Origin: Mesorhabditis belari
Lineage: Eukaryota > Nematoda > Chromadorea > Rhabditida > Rhabditidae
Length of the DNA stretch: 64,000 nucleotides
NCBI GenBank assembly: GCA_958450365.1
Contig: CAUEEP010000517.1
Span: forward strand, 1-64,000
Direction of reading: 5' to 3'
Position numbers and translations under genes: made by a program. Positions within the stretch are counted from its first letter, which is position 1. Each line of letters opens with the position of its first letter. A model generated the notes under the pieces. That model made no database searches. It was not told the DNA's origin and was given only the letters and a program-made list of their open reading frames with translations. Below, one piece after another: positions 59,171 through 64,000 of the stretch.

Positions 59171-59759
59171 AAAACGGTATTTATAATAAAAGAAACAAAA
59201 AGCAACTGGTATAGAACCTCGTGATTTCTTCTTGAAATGTTTTTTCCTTTCAAAATTTCCATTTCAAAACAAACAAATCGTAATATTTACTTTCGAAAAG
59301 AAAAGAAAAAGAAAATTTCTTTTTTCCGACAAAAAAAGACATTCATTTTTGTTGATGAAAGGGAAAATTTGAACGAAAAATCGGCTTTTTTTCTGAGGGA
59401 AAAGGGATTTTTCGGGAAAATGGATGATAGATGAGATGAGAAACCCCCAATTCGCATTCGGATAAAAGGGAAAATACGAATAAAATACGAAAAAAGGATG
59501 GCATTTACAATTTTAATCTAAAATCTATGGTTTTCTAGGGTTTTTACGAGATTGAGAAGTTAATTTATCGAAAAAGAAATTGAATTGAAAAGAAAAGAAA
59601 GAAAAAAGAAAGAAAAAAGAAAGAAAAGAAAGAAAAGAAAGAAAAAAAGAAAGAAATTCATCTTGAATCGGTTTTTTTATCGTTTTAAGAAAAGTTTTGA
59701 GCTAATTAAATGAAACTTTTACTTAGTTTTAAAGAACATATGCTAAATTCTAAAGTACA

Positions 59760-60040
59760 TACCGTAAATACTGTAATAGTACCCCAGCCCCCATGATGAC
59801 GGTGCGGAGTGTTGCGTAGTCTAGCTTTGAACGAGTTTTTCTCGACACTGGTTTATGCTATAATGTTCGTTTTGGTATCAAAAAATAGCCCTGAATTTCA
59901 GCTATTTTTTGATACCAAAGACACATTTTTTGAGAGTACGGGTGCTTTGAAAAAAATGAAATACTAAAAAACTTTTGCGACTACGCGACTACGCGACTGT
60001 ACGAGGGGAGTGGGGTACTGTAATAACAGTATTTACGATA
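59760..60040. mobile_element. MITE family A, copy 3
   Basis: TACCGTAAATACTGTAATAG..TAACAGTATTTACGATA with the internal GGTATCAAAAAATAGC inverted pair. It contains a small TACGCGACTACGCGAC duplication. Confidence 0.88.
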
Positions 60041-60246
60041 GCCTAATCTAATGCCTCTTGCTCGTATTTTGGCTGAATTAGGCCCTCTGAGGTGCTGGTC
60101 AATCGCCGGCCATCTGGAGGGGAAACCGGTTGAAAATCGGTTTGAAAACTTGGATTTAAAACCTCGAAAAACCTACAATCATCTCTGTTTCTTAAAGCTT
60201 AAACCCTTCTCTAAAAGAAGAATATTATATACTAATAGTTTCGATA

Positions 60247-60516
60247 TACCGTAAATACTGTAATAGTACCCCAGCCCCCATGATGACGGTGCGGAGTGTT
60301 GCGTAGTCTAGCTTTGAACGAGTTTTTCTCGACACTGGTTTATGCTACAATGTTCGTTTTGGTATCAAAAAATAGCCGAAATTCAGGGCTATCTTTTGAT
60401 ACCAAAGACGCATTTTTTGAAAGTACGGACGCTTTAAAAAAAATGAGATACTAAAAAAACTTTTGCGACGACGCGACTGTACGAGGGCGGTGGGGTACTA
60501 TTACAGTATTTACGGT
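60247..60516. mobile_element. MITE family A, copy 4
   Basis: TACCGTAAATACTGTAATAG..TATTACAGTATTTACGGTA. The central stem is inverted relative to copies 2 and 3 (AGCCGAAATTCAGGGCTA instead of AGCCCTGAATTTCAGCTA). Confidence 0.88.
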
Positions 60517-61035
60517 AATAATTACTCGTACTCACTCTGGAGGGCTAAGTGGAAGGTGTAGCTCGGTCAAGAGGTTTTATATAGACTTACGGTAAGTTTT
60601 ATATAGACTTTGAAAGTTGTGAGGCGCGCTTTCGCTCGCACGCTGCGAAAAAAAAGTTAGGATTTACAATTTTAATGCAAAATCTATGATTTTCTAGGGT
60701 TTTTACGAGATTGAGAAGTTAATTTATTGAAAAAGAAATTGAATTGAAAAGAAAAGAAAGAAAAAAAGAAAGAAATTCATCTTGAATCGGTTTTTTATCG
60801 TTTTAAGAAAAGTTTTGAGCTAATTAAATGAAACTTTTACTTCGTTTTAAAGAAAATAAGAGAGATAAATTTTAACTAGGTCTCCTAAAGCAGTTTTAAA
60901 TATTTAGTCGATTGGAGTAACCACAATTTTTATATAGGCTCTGTACGTTGAGAGTCGCGCCGCTTTCGCTGGCATCCAATGGTTTTTGAGGTTTTAAAAA
61001 AAAAGTTTGGATCAAATTAAATGAAACTTTTACTA

Positions 61036-61972
61036 TTAGGTTGATGCATAAGTGTTTTTGTTCCTTTTCGTCTGCCGTTTCAAGCCAACAAATGCACCAA
61101 TTAAACTACGGTTGATTTCATTAGAAAAAGCAATTATTTTTCTGCAAAATAACATTAAAACGGGTTTAAAAATATTTAATGCCTGGATTTTCTTGAGAGT
61201 ATGAAGTCGGGTAGTCAAAAAGGGCTAACTCGATGATGCGGTTTAGACACCTTAGCTAAAGAAAACCTATCTTCGTGTCAATAGATAAAAGATAGAGAAA
61301 AAAAAGTTTGGCTAGTACGGGCTAGTACGTAAGGCTAGTACGTTCCGCGTGTTTTTGCGTGGCGCGAAGAACGCGAAGCACTCGTGAGAGAAGCGAAGAA
61401 CGCGAAACGTTGAAACAGCTAACGACTAAACAAACCAACCAATCATAGGCAGAGTCTCAACAGATCGCAGCTATACTGCTCTACTGAGTACAACACCTTG
61501 ACCAGCGATCAAGTCGTATGCAAGTGATCTTGCGCCCTCGAGAAACCGAAGTGATCCGGCTTTGGCAACTCGCTAGGATTCACCCAACGAGTCGGGTAGT
61601 CAAAAAGTCAAAATGAAGTCGGGTAGTCAAAAAGGGCTAACTCGATGATGCGGTTTAGACACCTTAGCTAAAGAAAACCTATCTTCGTGTCAATAGATAA
61701 AAGATAGAGAAAAAAAACGTTTGATATTTCGCCAAAATTTCAGAGAAATTCATTCAGCCAATTTTTCCGTAGAGTTTTTTATAGATTTTTAACGAAAAAG
61801 GCGTTTTTCACTCTCGAATTTGCTTGAAAGTGAACCGAAATTCATTTAAAAAGATGCAAATTGAAGAAAAAAAAACGCTTTTTTTTATAGAGCAAACTAT
61901 AGATTAATCGGTGAATTTATTACTTTTTAACAGAAGTACGAAAAAAACGAAAAGACTTATGCATCAACCTAT
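61036..61972. mobile_element. Mariner-type MITE copy 2 with internal insertion
   Basis: The TTAGGTTGATGCATAAGT ends and TA duplications are as in copy 1, in inverse orientation. Its middle is interrupted at about 61306-61616 by foreign DNA (GGCTAGTACG repeats, GCGAAGAACGCGAA repeats). That DNA is flanked by a ~100-bp direct repeat of element sequence (61203-61305 and 61617-61717). Confidence 0.85.
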
Positions 61973-62327
61973 TAGTTTTAAAGAAAATATGCTAAATTCT
62001 AAAAATATTAACAACTAAACGCTTCAAAAAGAAGAATAATTTCGTTTACTATTTCCTAAGTAACTTCTAGATTTGTTTTTTGTGGATGGATTTCAGAATC
62101 CAGCTGGTTTTAACCCTTTTTTTTTTTAATGATTCTTCAAAATTGAACCGATTTATTTACATGATCAGCTTTTCATTGACACTTTTCTTTAAAAAAAAAA
62201 AAATCAAATTCCGAATGATTTGTGGCAAGAATGGTGACTTAAATCCCGAAAACCATTGCATACCAGCGAAAGTGTGACTCTTAACTTGACTCTTTGTGCC
62301 ATTCTTAGGAATTTCGAGAATACGGTA

Positions 62328-62464
62328 CTTGGCCAGCTGGCCGACCGGTTAAGGAGTTTTGTCTCTTGAGCAGAAGGTCGAGGGTTCAATCACGCTGGCA
62401 AGCTAAGGCAAGATAAGGCAAGATAAGGCAAGATCACAAGATCACTCTTGGAAGGGTTTTTTTT
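62328..62464 (+). mobile_element. tRNA-derived SINE, copy 2
   Basis: CTTGGCCAGCTGGCCGACCGG, TTAAGGAG, TTTTGTCTCTTGAGCAGAA, GGTCGAGGGTTCAATCACGC, TGGCAAGC, then (TAAGGCAAGA)3, TCACAAGATCACTCTTGGAAGGG and a T run. The 5' CTTG.CCAGC pairs with 3' GCTGGCAAG, leaving an acceptor-like stem. Confidence 0.8.
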
Positions 62465-62483
62465 ACCGTATTCTCTCTAATAT

Positions 62484-62642
62484 TGGGTTGGGGAGAATGA
62501 GTCGGCGCCGAAAATCAAAAAAATGTCTAAAACTTCTATTCGACTTCGTCAAATAATATGCGTTTGATATGAGTAGAATGGTTAACTAATTCTCTACAAA
62601 ATCACATTTAAAAGAAAATTCAAACAGCGCCTCCGCTCAACA
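62484..62642. mobile_element. Partial MITE family C
   Basis: TATTGGGTTGGGGAGAATGAGTCGGCG..GCGCCTCCGCTCAA is identical over about 155 bp to the left part of the full element at 62890. The right part is missing. Confidence 0.85.
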
Positions 62643-62889
62643 AAGGATCATTAGAAGCGTTTGTAGTTTGAAGTGTCTAGCGCTAGCTTTGTCTGACTCA
62701 GATTTTAGTCTTACAGATCTTGCCCTGATATATCTTTCATGTCCTAGAAACCGCTTAAACCTTTCTACTTTAAAAACACTTGCCTATCGCTGCTTCAGCC
62801 TATCGCTGTTGAACTGGGTCGAATGATAAGCTTGTCTGTGATCTCTACTTTTAAACTTTGCATTGATAATGAGTAAAAAAACTAAAATA

Positions 62890-63409
62890 TTGGGTTGGGG
62901 AGAATGAGTCGGCGCCGAAAATCAAAAAAATGTCTAAAACTTCTATTCGACTTCGTCAAATAATATGCGTTTGATATGAGTAGAATGGTTAACTAATTCT
63001 CTACAAAATGACATTTAAAAGAAAATTCAAACAGCGCCTCCGCTCAAGAAAAAGCCATTTTTTCACAAAAACTACAAACTGCGATCTAGAAAAAACCATT
63101 GGTGGGATCTTCCTGCAAATTTGGCAACTTAAGTAATTGAATGTGCTCTATCTTTTTATATAAACACCAAAGAAGGTTTATGTGAAAGAAACTGTTCAAA
63201 TGGATGAGTCGGACTCTTTGCCATTTTAACCAGCTGCGTTTGGAAGTTCATAAACTCGACGAAAGAAAAGCTTTGTGCAATCTCTCAAAAGTAATTTTGT
63301 AGAGAAATAGTGGATCCTTTTGATGAAACCAAACGTATGTTTAAAGAAGGCTTTATGTGTGCAAAAAGTCCCTTTAAAGTTTGGCGCCGACTCATTCTCC
63401 CCAACCCAA
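62890..63409. mobile_element. MITE family C (TTGGGTTGGGGAGAATGAGTC ends)
   Basis: 520 bp. The left end TTGGGTTGGGGAGAATGAGT is inverted at 63380-63409, and TA lies on both sides. TIR and TSD fit Tc1/mariner. Part of the interior is also inverted (CTCTACAAAAT / ATTTTGTAGAG). No transposase. Confidence 0.88.
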
Positions 63410-63411
63410 TA

Positions 63412-63873
63412 GTAGTACACCCAGTCGAGTTGACGACGATTTTCCAGTTTCTAAGTTTTCGGAGAAGCTCAACACTTTAAAAACCAGCTAGATCTCATCG
63501 TCAGCTACAGTTTTCGACCCCACATCGACAGTTTCTGATAAGCGCTTTTCGAGATTTCGAGGAATTTAGACGAAGCTTAACTACTATTAGAGAGAACTAC
63601 TTAACTACTTAACTAACTAGAGAGAACTACTATACAGTAATCGGCTTACAAATCTTATAGCCGGTCTTCTGACAGCTCTGGCTTACGATTTATAAACAAT
63701 TAAAACGTCCTGCGTTGAGTATTCAATGTTAGCTATGATTTAAAAAACCAGAATTTGTAAAAGAAAGAAGTTAACATGTAAAATTAGCTTTCAGAATCAA
63801 AATTGCCGTCCTGATTCCTTTATCGATAATAGAAAAACTGGAAAATAGTCGTCAACTCGACTGGGTGTACTAC
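63412..63873. mobile_element. MITE family D (GTAGTACACCCAGTCGAGTTGAC ends)
   Basis: 462 bp. About 40-bp ends: GTAGTACACCCAGTCGAGTTG.. and its complement at 63833-63873, TA on both sides. Its left TA is the right TA of the neighbouring family C element. Confidence 0.88.
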
Positions 63874-64000
63874 TATTAGAGAGAATGCTGTAAAAATCCT
63901 TCCAAGAGTCTAGCTCAACCAAAAACCAAAACAATCTCTCTGCTTTTTTTCAGAGATAAATTTTGACTCCCATTTTTAGTTCTCAATCAACTGAACACTC

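Larger units (their letters stand above)
59500..60900. repeat. Tandem duplication carrying MITE A copies
   Basis: The block ACAATTTTAAT.TAAAATCTATG.TTTTCTAGGGTTTTTACGAG..CATCTTGAATCGGTTTTTT..ATGAAACTTTTACTT at 59507-59735 recurs at 60660-60845. Between them lie two MITE A copies (59760-60040 and 60247-60516) and the left arm of the tRNA-like foldback. TTTTAAAGAAAATATGCTAAATTCTAAAGTACATACC also precedes the copy at 51470, so part of this unit is dispersed. Confidence 0.8.

Noticed and set aside
60051..60254. 67-codon frame between two MITE A copies
   Set aside because: It extends into the MITE end, has no splice context, and I see no family resemblance.

Overview
The window is nuclear DNA of a small-genome animal, most likely a nematode. 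The coding part is split into short exons by mostly 40-100 nt introns. Their acceptors are TTTTAG or TTTCAG and their donors GTAAGT or GTGAGT. The genes that can be named are animal genes: CDK2AP1/DOC-1, DPH7, a CPEB, an RBR ubiquitin ligase of RNF216 type, a tau-tubulin-kinase-like kinase of the kind expanded in nematodes, a galectin and a 7TM receptor. A degenerate TTAGGC-type array, the telomere unit of most nematodes, lies near 44.9 kb. No gene was taken from a single long ORF. I joined exons by hand and required the reading phase to match at each junction.

Left part (1-15 kb): a ~240-bp tandem array, then a minus-strand galectin gene (1411-6833) and a minus-strand seven-transmembrane receptor (9059-14345). 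Their exons are tiny and normal. Nearly every long intron is long because it holds a transposon, a foldback element, a tRNA-like repeat or a minisatellite.

Gene-dense core (16-32 kb): an unrecognised membrane protein (-), CDK2AP1 (+), DPH7 (+) with a second gene on the opposite strand inside its first intron, a TTBK-like kinase (-), a CPEB (+), and an RNF216-like RBR ligase (+) followed by an SH2-coding remnant.

Duplication (28.6-40.0 kb): the ligase plus SH2 block occurs twice in tandem. A CR1/Jockey-like non-LTR retrotransposon (32.1-35.7 kb, minus) sits inside copy 1. Copy 2 of the ligase has lost the RING2 exons. Each SH2 copy is broken by a different lesion.

Right part (40-64 kb): I find no convincing gene. 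It holds several MITE and foldback families (most with TA target duplications, Tc1/mariner style), tRNA-derived SINEs, and many minisatellites. One is an uninterrupted 17 x 19-bp array; another is a CTTGGCT family that occurs three times with shared flanks. I see no operon, CRISPR array, or viral or toxin gene. The most unusual items are the nested SAY-motif gene, the RING2-less ligase copy, the transposon-inflated galectin, and the minisatellite elements with conserved borders.
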